A DNA stretch of 64,000 nt from Symsagittifera roscoffensis (GCF_963678635.1 NC_087066.1:37641755-37705754); one strand, 5' to 3'. Numbered from the stretch's first letter, positions 23,101-35,251 are shown. Notes: generated by a model from the sequence alone, not told the origin. Numbers and translations are program-made.

Positions 23101-23949
23101 AAATTTAAAAAAGTTCAGTAAGCAATGATTTTGGATAGCATTTTATCCAAAGCAAAAGTTGGGTTGTTTTTGGTTCTAACATTGAGCAGTCACAGAAACC
23201 AATGGCATAGCCTACATTCAAAACCTTAATAAAATAACAAGTAGGGACTCAATTGAAATACTCAATTAATAAAGCTCAATTGGCATACAAATTTACCTTT
23301 TTTTTGAGTGTTCATAATTGTTTTTTGAGCTTTTATTCCATAAATTACAATAAAATTCACTAAAATCGCTGTTTCTTAACACTTCTTTTTATGTAAAATG
23401 ATTTCTGGACAAAAATTAATATTTGAGGCTGAATGAAATTGTAATCGATGTCAAAATTTGATGAACCAAACGTATTTTCTCAAAAAATTAAATTTTAGGT
23501 GAAAAATCGTGATAAGTTTTTAGAGTAACAGCAAATAAAGTTCCTTATATTCATCAAATGGTCTCGAGTATCTGAAAAAGACATATATAAAACATATAAA
23601 AACATATATAAAAGACATAACTGAAAAGATATACAGTTTCAATTTTGTTTCGTGGCCACCAACTAGTTTTAAGTGACACCTGGTCGCTATCATGGAACAA
23701 ATTTCATTAGTGACACCTGGTCGCTATCATGGACCAAACTTCACGATAATTTTTTCAAATTCAGGTTTAAATCATTTCAAAAAAACTTCTGTAGGTGAAT
23801 TTTATTCAACATTTCGAAGACGAATTAAACCAATCATTAAAAATTTTGTAAGTAACAGAAATTATAATTATTGGTTCAATTTTTATCAACCCAGTTTCGA
23901 ACTTTTCAAAAAAAGTTTGTCTGTTTTTTTTTTACATCATCTGAGTGAT
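23101..23949. repeat. Short tandem duplications in otherwise unrecognised DNA
   Basis: GTGACACCTGGTCGCTATCA occurs twice, about 34 bp apart (near 23,673 and 23,708). ACATATATAAAA units repeat around 23,577-23,622. The ORF at 23,692-23,964 starts inside the duplication and ends in a MITE, so I do not call it a gene. Confidence 0.6.
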
Positions 23950-24398
23950 CAAAGGCGGATCTAGGATTTTCTTGAAGGAGAGTGCAACGGAGAGTGCCCT
24001 AAAAAAAATCAAAAATTTTGTCGACCTTTTTTAAGCTCCTCAAAATTGATTTTCTGAGTTTTCCCAAGTCACTAAAAAGATCCTGTTTTGGTCAAGTTTT
24101 CTGAGCCGCAGGTGATTTTATGAAAAAAAAACAGGCCAAAAAGAGCGTTTATAGGCTTTTTTGGGCAGTTTTGACCAAAAATTTCCGTGTTTTCGGCGCG
24201 CTCTCTCCCCTCAAAAATGGCATATTTTGGCGCCAAAGGCGTTTTAAGAAAAATGTAAAAATTTAAGGCCATCCAGCCAAAAATTGAGGTCTTAAAATAG
24301 TAGCAAAAGGGGCACCTTTTGCTTGGGTAGCCAGGATGTCGAATGACCAAGGAGATGGGGCGTCCTCACCCGACCCCTGCCCCCTAAATCCGCTACTG
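23950..24398. mobile_element. hAT-type MITE (family D)
   Basis: Ends CAAAGGCGGATCTAGG and CCTAAATCCGCTACTG. Flanks TGAGTGAT and AGAGAGAT agree at 6 of 8 bases, a decayed 8 bp duplication. Orientation is opposite to the 19,887 copy. Confidence 0.75.
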
Positions 24399-25433
24399 AG
24401 AGAGATGGTGATGATTGATTGACCCGGTTTGAAATTGTTAGAACAAACGGTTAAAAAGAACAGGCTTAAACTAGAATATTATTTTGTGCAAAATTGTTTG
24501 ATTGAACTATTATTAGTAAAGCAAAGAACTCTACAAGTTTTTGGAGATATGAGTTTTTGATTTAAAGTGGTTTTTTGGCAGAAATATGAAATTTGAGGCT
24601 CATCAATCTATATCGGTTGACGCAGGATGCGGTCATGAATTTATGATTTTTCAATTAATTATCAGAAAGGGTGTTTAGAGCTGTTTTTACGTAACTGATT
24701 CTTATTGCCTCAAATAACCAATAATTACAAAGTGCAACAAGGATAGCCGGTAACTGTGTTAATATCACAAAATGTTCAACATAGTTTGGGGTAGGGGTTG
24801 GGGGGAGGCGGCAGGGGATTTAGGAAAAAGAAATTACTATGAATTACAAAACAAAAAAGAAGCTGTTAAAAAGTTTCGAAAAGCTTTTTCTTTTCTGATT
24901 TTTAAAAATTGTTTAGTTCCTTGGAAGAAAGAATTGAAGCTTCGAGAATATGTTTGCTAGAATAAAATTAAATTTCAATCGGCTTGTATAAATATTTTTC
25001 TCTTACGAAACCTACTCGTCGGTTTATTTGTCAATCGAATCACGAGGGAAAAGGCTTCAAAATGATATAGCACTCGACCCATTCTGGTGATTTTTGTGGT
25101 ATCTGATTATTTTGCGTGGCAAAAAGATTTGAAAAAACTAAAATATTTTGAGAAAACCCTGATTACAAAATTGAAAATTCTAAATGGTTTCTATTGTTAG
25201 ATTAAATTTAAGTTTTTACTTTTTGTGTCTAACCGAATCTAAAATATTACATAACATAACCAATTCAAAACAATTTCTTTGAAGTTTAAAAATTACTTAT
25301 AGGTAAGTGATCTAAAAGTATTTTGAGCTCTTTTTCCATCTCTCCTCCTACCCCCCCCCCCCCCCCAACCTCACATAATCATCAAGTTTATAGTGTAAAA
25401 AGACATCCTACAAGGTTGGTTACGAAGACCACG
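24399..25433. other. No gene recognised; low-complexity patches
   Basis: A G-rich patch at 24,782-24,816 and a run of 16 C at 25,351-25,366. About 25,060-25,150 (ACTCGACCCATTCTGGTGAT) is also found at 33,118-33,180, so it belongs to a further dispersed repeat. Confidence 0.5.
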
Positions 25434-26182
25434 CAGTTTGACCTCCGTACCCCGAAAATGCTAATCGTACAATTCCATAAATCAAGTGTATCGAACAATT
25501 CAAAAAATGGTTAAAAAAGATATAAACTAATTTGTGTGTGCGGCTGTTTGATTCTAATAAAACAGTTTGGTTATGAGCAAACCGGCACAACAAAAAATTT
25601 GAAATGGCGACACAAAAATTTAATTTTGAGATTGCCCTATTTTTTGTTTGCTTTTTTCAACCGCAAATCGACTTTTGCACTCACACAAACATTTTCCAAA
25701 AAAAATTTTGCAGGGAAAATTAAATTTTTTGTATGCTGACCGTAGTCCTGGATACACTAATGTTGGATGTTTTTTCTTTTGGGTTAAAAACTATTTTCAA
25801 CGACGCTGAAAACTCGTATTTCGTTTGTATTACGTGTTTGTAAATGCCTTGATCAATAAAAAGAATCATCATTAAAAGTTTTTGCCAAATTTTAAAAGTT
25901 TATTTCTTTCGTTATACCATTTGTGAAAGACAATTCAGGTCGTTTTCAATGCATTGTAAATGCAAGACTGTCCAACCTTTGGTGCTTTGAATATACCAAG
26001 GTATTTTTCACTTGAGTTCGGTAACGAACACAATGCAAAATTTTTCAGAAATCAACTTTTTGGTTCATGGAAAAGTACTTATCATACAATTTCTCATATA
26101 TGGAAAAATGCTTATCATAGAGATCCCATAAAAATTTCTGTACGTATGGAATTGTATGATAAAAAGTTTGGGTCAACCCGGG
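25434..26182. mobile_element. Inverted-repeat element, family F copy 2
   Basis: Inverted relative to 16,712-17,664. The left end TTTGACCTCCGTACCCCG runs into AAAATGCTAATCGTACAATT; the right end is TATGGAATTGTATGATA followed by GGGTCAACCCGGGG. Interior segments (AACCTTTGGTGCTTTGA and others) match the reverse complement of copy 1. Non-coding. Confidence 0.75.
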
Positions 26183-26358
26183 GCAATTATGTTTGTCATG
26201 ACTTAAATACCCTGAATGTCAAATTTCATAACAATCGGACAAAATTTATGCTGATTTGGTTAAAAATGGTTTATAGAAATTAAGTTAATCGATAAGGAGA
26301 GATCTAATTAAACTAAACAATCAAGGAGAAGTGAAAGGTACTCATTATTTCGTGTAAC

Positions 26359-26493
26359 CTTGAATGACGACAATACAGTTGAAGTAGCAATTGTTGCATT
26401 AACAATATTGCTGTCGTACAAATTAAGCTGTTTCTTGCTTTGTTCGATCTTGAAATCATCGTAAAGATTTTTTAAATCAATATTTTTATAGTC
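26359..26493 (-). CDS. Candidate exon 5 of the minus-strand membrane-protein gene
   Basis: Exactly 45 open codons between acceptor CATTTCCCAG|GAC (upper border 26,493) and donor AAG|GTTACA (lower border 26,359), phase 0 at both ends. Begins DYKNIDLKNLYDDFK, polar and lysine-rich, then a serine/threonine-rich end. No family recognised. Its phase fits the exon at 26,823-26,936 if that exon splices at its internal donor. No later exon was found with confidence. Confidence 0.45.
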
Positions 26494-26635
26494 CTGGGAA
26501 ATGGACAGGCGCAGCTAAGATTTTTAAGAGGAATTATTAAAAAGATCAAACAAAGCAGCGAACTGTTTTAGTCGTTTAAAGAGTCCATATCCATCTTCAG
26601 AGTTTCTTTTTTCAGCATACTGTTCTAGTTTCTTC

Positions 26636-26803
26636 TTTTTCTAGTTTTTATTATTTGTAGCAAATTCCTTTTTTTTAGTTTTCATGATTTTGTTGCAGTT
26701 TCTTTTTTCGGTTTTTCTCATTTTGTTGCAGTAGAATTTCTTTCAGTTTTCATAATTTTGTTGCACTTTCCTTTTTTTCAGTTTTCATCATTTTGTTGAA
26801 GTT
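26636..26803. repeat. Degenerate ~37 bp tandem repeat
   Basis: About four units containing TTTTCAT..TTTTGTTGCAGTTTC. It lies within and just after the candidate exon region at 26,823, so the C-terminal codons read through it (to TGA 26,780-26,778) may be intronic. Confidence 0.75.
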
Positions 26804-26822
26804 TCGCATCTTCCATAGATAC

Positions 26823-26936
26823 GAAGCCACTGTTCAGCTGTGACTTCCCAATTTCAACTGGACGACGAGGAGGAATCATTACAGTTTGGGGAAAAGGATA
26901 AGGCGACGAAGTCATAGCCATCTGTTGAGCCACTTC
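26823..26936 (-). CDS. Candidate exon 4, proline-rich cytoplasmic segment
   Basis: 38 codons from acceptor TTTAAG|GAA (26,936) to donor TTC|GTATCT (26,823), phase 0 both ends. Includes TSSPYPFPQTVMIPPRRPVE. If the donor is not used, the frame continues 14 more codons to TGA at 26,778 and this would be the last exon. It follows the proline-rich exon at 30,664-30,830 in compatible phase, across a 3.7 kb intron that holds only repeats. Confidence 0.5.
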
Positions 26937-27097
26937 CTTAAATTAAACTGAAGGTGTTGTTACTGTTACGAATTTTGAAGACTTTTTCGTTTTATTCTAT
27001 CAGAAAAATATGCTGTCTTGAGCTGAAATTTGTTGTCCGGATTCACCAATAATTTTTTTTTTTGGAATTTTATTGGGTTTGAAGAATTAAAAATTCT

Positions 27098-27640
27098 AAT
27101 CTGGCCGAATTGGTATAGTTAACGCGCGATATGATGCGTTCGTATAACTCGCGCAAGCAGCGAGTTATAGCATTTCAATTTAAATTGAAGTTTTTTATTT
27201 GGTCCTATTAATACAATATCAGACGCTAAATACATCCTTACACCCTTAAACACTCTTAGGTATAACCTAAAACAAGTCTGCTCGTATCTCAGGGCAAAGC
27301 CCTGAATGTTTCCACTGTCCCCTAATTCCTATCAAATAATTTTCAGGAAAAGAAAATATTGAAAACCTATAAACTTTGAACTATTCAAAGTGTAAACTGT
27401 TGAGTCGTACGAAATTAATACGACCAATTAGCTAGCCTCAATTCAATTTGGAGCAATTTTGTTGTGCTGGATAATTCGCCACGCATAAATAGTTCGCGTT
27501 ACGCTCTCAGCATTATGAATAAGCTTTTCAAAGCGCGCATAACTTAGTTCAGAACATGGCCAATGTACTAATTTGCAAGCCCCAGAGCTTGACAAAAAAG
27601 AATCGAAGGTAAAATATCTTCTTGAATTCGAACTCAGAAT
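27098..27640. repeat. Diverged family A fragments
   Basis: 27,098-27,335 has TTAACGCGCGATAT and ends AACAAGTCTGCTCGTATC then AGGGCAAAGCCCTGA, the family A end. About 27,400-27,640 (AATTAGCTAGCCTCAATTCA, then CAGAACATGGCCAAT) matches the insertion at 51,968-52,262. Confidence 0.65.
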
Positions 27641-28739
27641 GTTGATATCTTCAAGTGGGTTTTAAAATTTTTGTTCAAAATTATGGTTTTGACTGGCGAA
27701 AACTGACTCAATAAAAAAACTACATCGATCATAAAAATTCGGTTTCTTCGAAAGTTAGAACAAAAAAATGTGAAAAAAAACCTGATTATTAAGGGCATCC
27801 GTAATTTTCAGGGATATACAAGCAAGCTTGTTTTTTATGCTTTTTCTGCTACAAAAACGCGCTAATTTTGGTTGCCGAAGTGTTTATCGACCATTTTTCC
27901 GCGATAATTCGTGCTTTTCAGTCAGTGCAGTTTTCATAACAATTTGGCTTCAAAATGAATGCTTCCAGTTCAAATGTATAAGTATTTTGAATAAAAAGTG
28001 TTTTTTTTTAAATAATGTATATAATTTGGCCAATCTTGCGCACAAGCTCGTGAATTCAGTACACTTTTAAAGAGCAAAGGCTTCTTTTTATCGTTATGAA
28101 TTTAGACGATCACGCAAATCACAAGCAAATAAAAGAAAAAAGGTATAATTTTAAACTTTATTCGATTCCGACATTGCTTTTCCAGGGTGGAAAACAGAAG
28201 AGACACTATATATTTTGAAAATTTTAGGCTCAACCCAACTTATACGTTTTTGTCCAGCACGACGGATAACTAGGTTCAAATACCTAGTGATTCGCGTATA
28301 TCGAAGAAAACGAATACTTCAAACTTTTTCGGTGTTTCTAATCAGCACGATCTCTGGTCTGCTGTAGCTGTCGCGCACTCTCATACTAAGTGAACATGCT
28401 TAAGTCTCAACCTGGTAACAAAATCTTTTAAATGCTACATAGTTACTTAACATATAGTCAAAATTTATTCAAAATGAAAGATTTGCATCTGCTTAACAAG
28501 GAAAATAAAAATCCTGCAATTTTGTTTTTTGGGAAAACTTATTTCAAATATTGATTAAATTGAATAAAATTTTACAGTTAAAAAAAATTCAAGCCATTTT
28601 TTCATTTTGGTCTGGTTGATCTTATAATTGATTTTTCATCATAACATTCATGCTCTCCTCTTTTCCTCATTGCCATTAACTGTGCCTATGCCAATAACGG
28701 GTAGGGCAATGACAACGTAAAAAAAACGAAAAACAAAAA
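27641..28739. other. No feature recognised
   Basis: AT-rich. The ORF at 27,828-28,070 has no recognisable content. Confidence 0.4.
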
Positions 28740-28899
28740 CACTACGAGGCCAAACTGTGAACTGGATAGGCGCACAATTTTGTGTCTGTCTGTTCCTGGA
28801 TTCCATCAAATAAAACAAAAGAACTAACTAAGATCAAATAGCGCGTCCTTGTTGCGGAAGCCGCTTATCATTCTAAAAAAACAGTTTGGCCTCCTAATG
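28740..28899. mobile_element. Family B element, 160 bp deletion derivative
   Basis: Left end ACTACGAGGCCAAACTGTG and right end CAGTTTGGCCTCCTAATG are inverted repeats. The interior keeps the family segment CACAATTTTGTGTCTGTCTG and a GCGGAAGCCGC dyad. Compare 60,961-62,130. Confidence 0.75.
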
Positions 28900-30663
28900 A
28901 AGAATCAGTCCGTTCGAGTCCCAAAAAAAAACAGTTCAGATTCAAGTCTCCTTTTTGCTTCAACCAATTTGAAAAATCTGATTGAAAGTGTCTGCGAGGT
29001 CTTTAAATTAATGAATTTGTGCAAACATATCAGTATGTCAATCTGATTTGTGTACCCGTAAGGGCTTGATAAAGCAGTCCTATAGACCGTTTGTTACTCT
29101 TTATCCTATTGGCAATCGTGCATAACCTTTGGAAAGATAGTTTTTCCATTTTTATTCATTTTTACGTGTTTGAATCAGTTGGAAACATGTTGAACACACG
29201 GAAACAGGTCTAAGTAAAATGAAATTAGAAAACTATGACTGAATAGTACGATGGATGTGAGGTTTAACCTTGAGATAAAGATTAGTTGCAAATCGCAAAA
29301 AGCAAGGAACATTGACCCAAACTTGGTACTAAGTTTGGATTTTTCTACAGAAATTTTTTGACCATTTTATATGAATTTAAGTAAATTGGAAAGAATATGA
29401 GAACTGTATTCTTCGCCACGCATGAAAATTTGCATATTGAAATTAGAATAATTAAAGCGAGTTTTTTAAAACGCATTTAGACGAGTGCGAGGACGCATAT
29501 TAGATGCAAGCTGTCAAATAATTATTCGTAAGTTCGACCTGAATAGAAAACGACACATAACAAGAACTGTTTTCAATTTCTTCGAATGGCGAAAAAGAAT
29601 GTTTTGAATTGTATTCGACAATGTGTCTGGCGGACAATTTGAACAGAACGTTGTTAAGCAAATTTCGACCAAAATCTAGAAATATTACTATGCAGAGCAA
29701 ACTTCAAAGTTCTACGACGTTCCCGCGATAAGATTTCATTTAGTTGCAAATGTAATGAAATTAACGGTGAAAAGAATCTTCATTAAAAACAATTTTTTAT
29801 GGTTATTAAAACTCAGCGCTAAGCAAATTTAATTGCATGAATTCTCATCAATTAGTCAGACTGATTAAACGAGCTGAAAATCTTTCAATCTGTGATGAAT
29901 TAGCAATCAGTCAACGGTGCAGAAATAAATGAAAGAAACACTGAAAATTAAAGATTATGTGCTACTTCAACTTTGTTGTATCATTTAATTTATAAGAAAT
30001 CAGCGTTTGAATAAGTATTTGATTTTTATTATGAGCAAAAAACATTCACTCACTGAATACTTTCGTCAGATTTTTGCATTTAGCAAAATCAATTAGGCAG
30101 AGTTGCTAAGAACAAATAAAAATTTCTTTAAGTTATTTATGTAAAGACTTCAGCAGCAGTTTTGAAGACTTGACATTATGTGCTTTTATGTCCAGTTAGT
30201 ACATTTTTTTAAACTTGCTTTCATTTTCTTTCAATTAAAACAACTAAAAATTTAGGCCGATGCAATTCTTACAAGAAAAAATATTAAGATCAGATTCGTT
30301 TTTTAAATTATGGCTGATTAGCTTCCAAATATTTTTGAGTTTTATTTTGTTTGAATAAAAACTTTGACCAATTTTAACTTAAACAAGGTGAATGAAGAAT
30401 CAGTGGCTCTCTCAGAGTTGAATCCTGATGCAAAAAATATATGTAAAAAACCTTAATAATCTTTAAAAAAATAATTACCCAAAAAGTACTTCACCTGAGT
30501 TTAGACTGCAGCAGCGCGGGAACTCAACATAGTTCCTGATCCAATCATTAAGCGGATTTTTTTTTTATTTAAGATGATTTTTCTTTTTTAATTGCAGCTA
30601 AACTGTATATATACTTAATCGATACGGTACTTTTTTCGATGATACCGTTGAAAAGCTACATAC
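28900..30663. other. Intronic or intergenic stretch, with two weak exon-like windows
   Basis: On the minus strand 29,682-29,541 is open between TTTCTAG and CAG|GTCGAA. 30,539-30,499 is a 41-base window between TCAG and CAG|GTGAAG. Neither fits the reading phases of the neighbouring better exons, so I do not call them. Confidence 0.35.
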
Positions 30664-30830
30664 CCTTTCTTTCTCCGACTGATGTTGTTGTTCCGACACT
30701 GCTCCGGGGTAGGTGGCCCCTTCTGCTGGAGGTAGAGGGGGAAAATATCCGGGGGTGGGAGGGTACATAGGTGTCTGGATTCGGAACTGGACACTTGCAG
30801 CTCTAGGGTTACTTGCAGCTGGCCAGTTTT
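30664..30830 (-). CDS. Candidate exon 3, proline-rich cytoplasmic tail
   Basis: 55 full codons plus two starting bases, from acceptor GATTCTAG|AA (30,830) to a strong donor AGG|GTATGT (30,664). Contains IQTPMYPPTPGYFPPLPPAE, a proline/tyrosine-rich segment of the kind that binds WW or SH3 domains, then a glutamine/glutamate-rich stretch. Joins the transmembrane exon in phase 1 and leaves in phase 0. Clearly more GC-rich than the surrounding DNA, which supports real coding. Confidence 0.6.
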
Positions 30831-31466
30831 CTAGAATCAAGTAGTTCGTTTTTTTTCATGATAATCAGATCTACTGCAACACATGCTGGAAAAAACATGT
30901 GACATAACATTGCAATAATTAATACACAATATTAAACAGCTGAAAATTTAAAGGCAACAAAATGATGGGAAATTTTCAGCAACTCATTTCAGCAAACTGT
31001 GCATCCATAGTTGTTCCATTATCCGTTTTTCAACAGATGGTCGACAAAATGTGTCAAAAAAAACTTAATTAAATAAAAACAGTCTGTAAAATCTGAAATA
31101 GCAATAAACCTCAAGGAAAAATTATAGATTGTTTTTGAGCAAAATGAAAAAAGTCTCTTTAGTTAATCCTTAGAAACAATAATATGCACGCCGCTTGGAG
31201 TTTTGCTTTGGTTCTGTTTTTTGCTTTTTATTCTTGATTTTCGAAGAATTTTTGCAGTCTTTTTTCAATAGTGTCTATATGATCTAAGTTATAAAAAAAG
31301 TAGGCGAATACGTTTTGCTAATAGAGAAACCATCCGACAGGCTGATTCTTTTTGGTTTTGTACCAAGCGAACTAAATTTTAAACGTACAATTAAATATAA
31401 TGTATGGTTGTAAGTTTGCGGTCTCAAAATATAATTATATTTATAATGAAACAAACTCATACCTAC

Positions 31467-31585
31467 CATTGGTGCTTCGCCGTCTCTTCCGAAGGGCCAC
31501 GAGTGTACCAAGTGCTCCGAAGACACAACAGAAAAACAGAGCAGTCGGAAGTCCCACGCGGATTCCGTAGAACCACGAGTTAGCC
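31467..31585 (-). CDS. Candidate exon 2, transmembrane segment
   Basis: 119 bases: one base, 39 codons, one base. Acceptor CGCATAG|GG (31,585) is preceded by a good pyrimidine tract; donor ATG|GTAGGT (31,467). The peptide runs from ANSWFYG through a ~22-residue hydrophobic core with a Cys-Cys pair and GALGTL to the basic stop-transfer RKRRRSTN. Orientation by the positive-inside rule puts the proline-rich exon 3 in the cytoplasm. Layout (short lumenal part, one membrane pass, PY-rich tail) recalls shisa-like or WW-binding adaptor membrane proteins, but no family is assigned. Confidence 0.6.
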
Positions 31586-31935
31586 CTATGCGCGATGCGA
31601 AAAAGATCAAAAATAAAAAGATGAAAAACATATAAAAAACCCGCACAAAAAATAGGACTTTATGAGGGTAATCTCAATACAGGAAAACGGCTAAGTAAAT
31701 CTATTCATCAATTGTTGTTGTTTTCTATTTTTTGCTTTCAGCAGGTAAAAGTTCCTTTGAAATGTGCTCTGAAAAATATTTTGGTGGGGTTCTTCCGCGT
31801 AATTCTAGATAGTACAGTAGCTCAAAAATGCCTATATCTGACTATATCCACTGCATTCATTTCTCAAAGCTTAGCTTAACTGATGCTTTTTTAAGCAGTT
31901 TTTTTCATCTGAGATCAAACGACCAAAAACTTATT

Positions 31936-32520
31936 CATTACGAGGCCAAACCGTGCACAAGACAGGCTCACCTCTCGGTGTCTAAGTCATAAATGCAGAT
32001 AAAAGTCTGCAAAAAAATTCCAAATTCTGAGTCAATTCCACTTACAAATATCCCGTGGATTTTGTAACTTTTTCCCGCACCTTGTATATGTAGCTAGTTG
32101 TTCTGGATTTTGAAAAATAACCAAACTCCTCAAACTGTAAGCGGATTCTACAAATTTAAGCAATTTAAGCAATTTCTACAAAGTCGACTTAATTGTAATT
32201 TATAATAGAAAAATGTATGTGAATTCAGTAAAGTGAAAACAGATTCCACAAAAACAAGCCAATTCCAAAACCAATTTAATATACGTTGTGCTGAATCCAT
32301 AATTATTTTGTACGGTAAAGTTTTCGGATTTCGCTATTTTTGTTCCGGTTTCCACAAATTCGGCTGCTTTTGAATCAATTTTCAGCAAAACAGTGTTATA
32401 GCTATTTGCTCGTCAAATCTAAAAACGCAAAAAGAGCAAAGAAAAGCAGTGGATTTTGCGACAAATTTGTTTTCAGCCTGTTGCGGAATCTGCTCACAAT
32501 TCGCAAAACACACAATTTGG
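31936..32520. mobile_element. Family B element, decayed copy
   Basis: Left end CATTACGAGGCCAAACCGTG. Right part CCTGTTGCGGAATCTGCTCA then CACACAATTTGG, with the last bases of the right end missing. Interior shows decayed forms of the GGATTCCGC motif. It lies in the proposed first intron of the membrane-protein gene. Confidence 0.75.
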
Positions 32521-33317
32521 AAGAAAAATAGTTGATACTTAGGATTCGATAAGCCTTAAATAAATCAAAATATTGTGCAATGTTGATTTGATTAATGAAA
32601 ATTTCAAATAAAAAGTCTAACGATTTTCGAAAATCATCATTTTTTTGAAAAAAAAACAATAAATTATGAATAGAAGCAAAAATGGCAAATTCTTCCTTTT
32701 TAAATATAAAAAAACCCAACTTAACATAATTTGAAACAAAACAGATTATTAAAAGCATCAAGTTTGGAACCTTAGCGATTCAATTATCAAAATTACTTGT
32801 CCGCAGAAAAAAAAGTTAACGAAACAAAAAACACTTTATGAGCAAATGCAAAAGCTTTTTCTGTTTGTATTAAACTCTTTACGGCCAAAAACCAAAGCTA
32901 TTTTTGAAGCTTCAAGAATACATTTTCCTGGAATGAAACTAAGTTGTTCACCGCTTATTTTTTTTCTATACAATTCCTACATGCTCTCTTTATTCGCTAA
33001 AAAATATGCCAAAAAAGCAAAAAAAAGAATAGTTTTCCTCGCTACGGAAATGAATTATTGAGAGTTTTTTTTATGTCGTTCGAATCAAAAAGCCTGAAAA
33101 AGCTTCATTATGATATCTCACTCGACCCATTCTGATAATTTTTGTGGTGCCTGATTTTGCGGGGTGAAAATAATGAAAAAAAAAACAAAAAAAAACATTA
33201 ATTTTTTTCGCCATTATCAGTGGTGGGATCAAATGAAAGCGTATCGAAGGGACATTTCCTGTTGTTAGCTTTAGTTTTGGCAAAAACTGTGATAATCTTC
33301 TTTTAAGATGGATTTAC

Positions 33318-33340
33318 CTAGACAATGACTTGACCAACAT
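33318..33340 (-). CDS. Possible first coding exon of the membrane-protein gene
   Basis: ATG at 33,340 followed by 7.7 codons (MLVKSLS plus two bases) to donor CTAG|GTAAAT at 33,318. The two leftover bases fit the single base at the start of the transmembrane exon. The start context is weak and the exon is tiny, so this is a guess supported only by donor quality and phase. Confidence 0.28.
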
Positions 33341-33483
33341 TTACGCACGAACTGCTCTCGCAATTGATACAGTACTTCCGAGATTCAGAGTCAAGATGAA
33401 AATTAAGGGAAAAATTTTGATTACAAAAAACGAAAAAAATCTTATTCAAAACTAAGGCCAGAATGGATCTTCGATGACTGCTT

Positions 33484-34238
33484 GCACCGGAGTTCCATGG
33501 ATAAAAATCGATTATAATGGAAAAATGTTGTCTAAAATGTTGTCATTATAACCATTATTGTTGCAAATTCAGACCACGTAATCGATTTTGTGGTCATTAA
33601 AATCGATTTTTTTTTCGAAAAAAAAATCCATTATAATCCGTTATAATCTATTTTTTTCTCCAATATAATTGATTAGTTTGTCGAGAAAATCCATTATAAA
33701 CCATTTTATTTCGCTAATTAGGCTATTCTATTTTTAGTTCTAATTATGCCTGGAAGAAAAAAGCAAGTTTAAAGATGTAAAATTACTCTGGAAATTACGA
33801 ATGACTCATTTGTCATGAGTACACTATATAAAGATAAATTTTCATGTTTTGTCTCGAAGAAGCCTAATCTGAGGTCGCACGATTTAAAAAATTTTATCGA
33901 AAATTTGAAAAAAAAAATACTTTAAAGAAAATAGTATTTATTCTGAGTTACACAACTGACATTGTTAACAGTTATTCTGAAAAGTTTATGGAAGAATTGC
34001 GCAATTATAATCGAGATTAAAATTGATTAAAATTTGATTTTTTTGCTACAAAACAAATTTCATTTTCCTTCAAAAATGATCGATTATATAATCGATTACA
34101 ATTGGATTTTATTGATTCAAAAAATAGTATCACTATAATCCATTTTCAATCGATTATAATTGAATATTTTTGAAATTTATTGAGACAGACCCGGAAAATT
34201 CAATATAATCAATTATTATCCATGGAGCTCCGGTGCGG
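33484..34238. mobile_element. Palindromic inverted-repeat element, family C
   Basis: Left end GCACCGGAGTTCCATGGATA, right end the reverse complement of GCACCGGAGCTCCATGGATA. The interior has many GATTATAAT/ATTATAATC motifs in both directions, giving strong self-complementarity. No coding. Relatives at 44,741 and 59,864 and fragments near 42,090 and 63,470. Confidence 0.8.
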
Positions 34239-34515
34239 GTGCAACATATAAATTTGAAGAGCAGAAACAACCTTTAAGAGTGTGCATGGTAACCAGTTAA
34301 CAAGCAAATACAATTTCTTTGATTGCGGCTCTTTCATTGTCCCTATCACAACCTGTGATTTCGACACAATGAAAATTACAATAAAAGGGTCCGAGTTTTT
34401 TTTGAAAACTTGCTTACTTGTTAAACCATGTCAAAAAGATATAGTAATAATAAGGTGTAATAATGGACTCATTGCGCTTAATTTTACTGTTTTCTTTACG
34501 GTCGGGCTCTGATTT

Positions 34516-34715
34516 NNNNNNNNNNNNNNNNNNNNNNNNNNNNNNNNNNNNNNNNNNNNNNNNNNNNNNNNNNNNNNNNNNNNNNNNNNNNNNNNNNNNN
34601 NNNNNNNNNNNNNNNNNNNNNNNNNNNNNNNNNNNNNNNNNNNNNNNNNNNNNNNNNNNNNNNNNNNNNNNNNNNNNNNNNNNNNNNNNNNNNNNNNNNN
34701 NNNNNNNNNNNNNNN
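34516..34715. other. Assembly gap, 200 N
   Basis: Exactly 200 N, a conventional placeholder for unknown length. Confidence 0.99.
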
Positions 34716-35251
34716 CAATTATGAACCTTTTTCGGTTACATTCAAATTTTTTTTGGTTTCGTATACACTCGTTTATCTTATGCACATTTTTTGATAATTC
34801 CCGTTCAGTCGCGAGATGATGTTTCATCACATTCAGCGTACGTAATCCATGTACGTTTATGCGGTTAAAGCTGTTTGATTCTGGTTAATCCGCTTTTGCG
34901 ATACACACTTTTCTATTAATGGCCTCGCAAGCTTTCAGTAATTTTGTCTCTTCTCAAGCAGCCTATGGGCACTATTTTCTCGAGAACTAATTTTCATTTC
35001 CACGCTTTTCCGAAAGTTATGATCCAAACCACAAAAATTTTAATTCTCATTTCAAAAAAAATCATGTAAGATTATCCAACGGAATGCGTTTGACCCATAT
35101 ATATTCGATAAAACTATATACAAAAAATAGTATTCTTTTAATAATCATTTCTCACGCGTGGTGTGATAATAGAAAAACAAACGCGTAGAAGTTTAGTAAA
35201 ACAGACATAATCGACTGCACTTGTCCTCAACAAATAAATGAAAACAAAGAA

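Noticed and set aside
29541-29682. Minus-strand open window with acceptor and donor
   Set aside because: Its entry phase does not fit the exit phase of the exon at 30,664, and two frames are open, so coding is not supported.
30499-30539. 41-base possible microexon
   Set aside because: Poor pyrimidine tract and phase conflict with the preceding exon.
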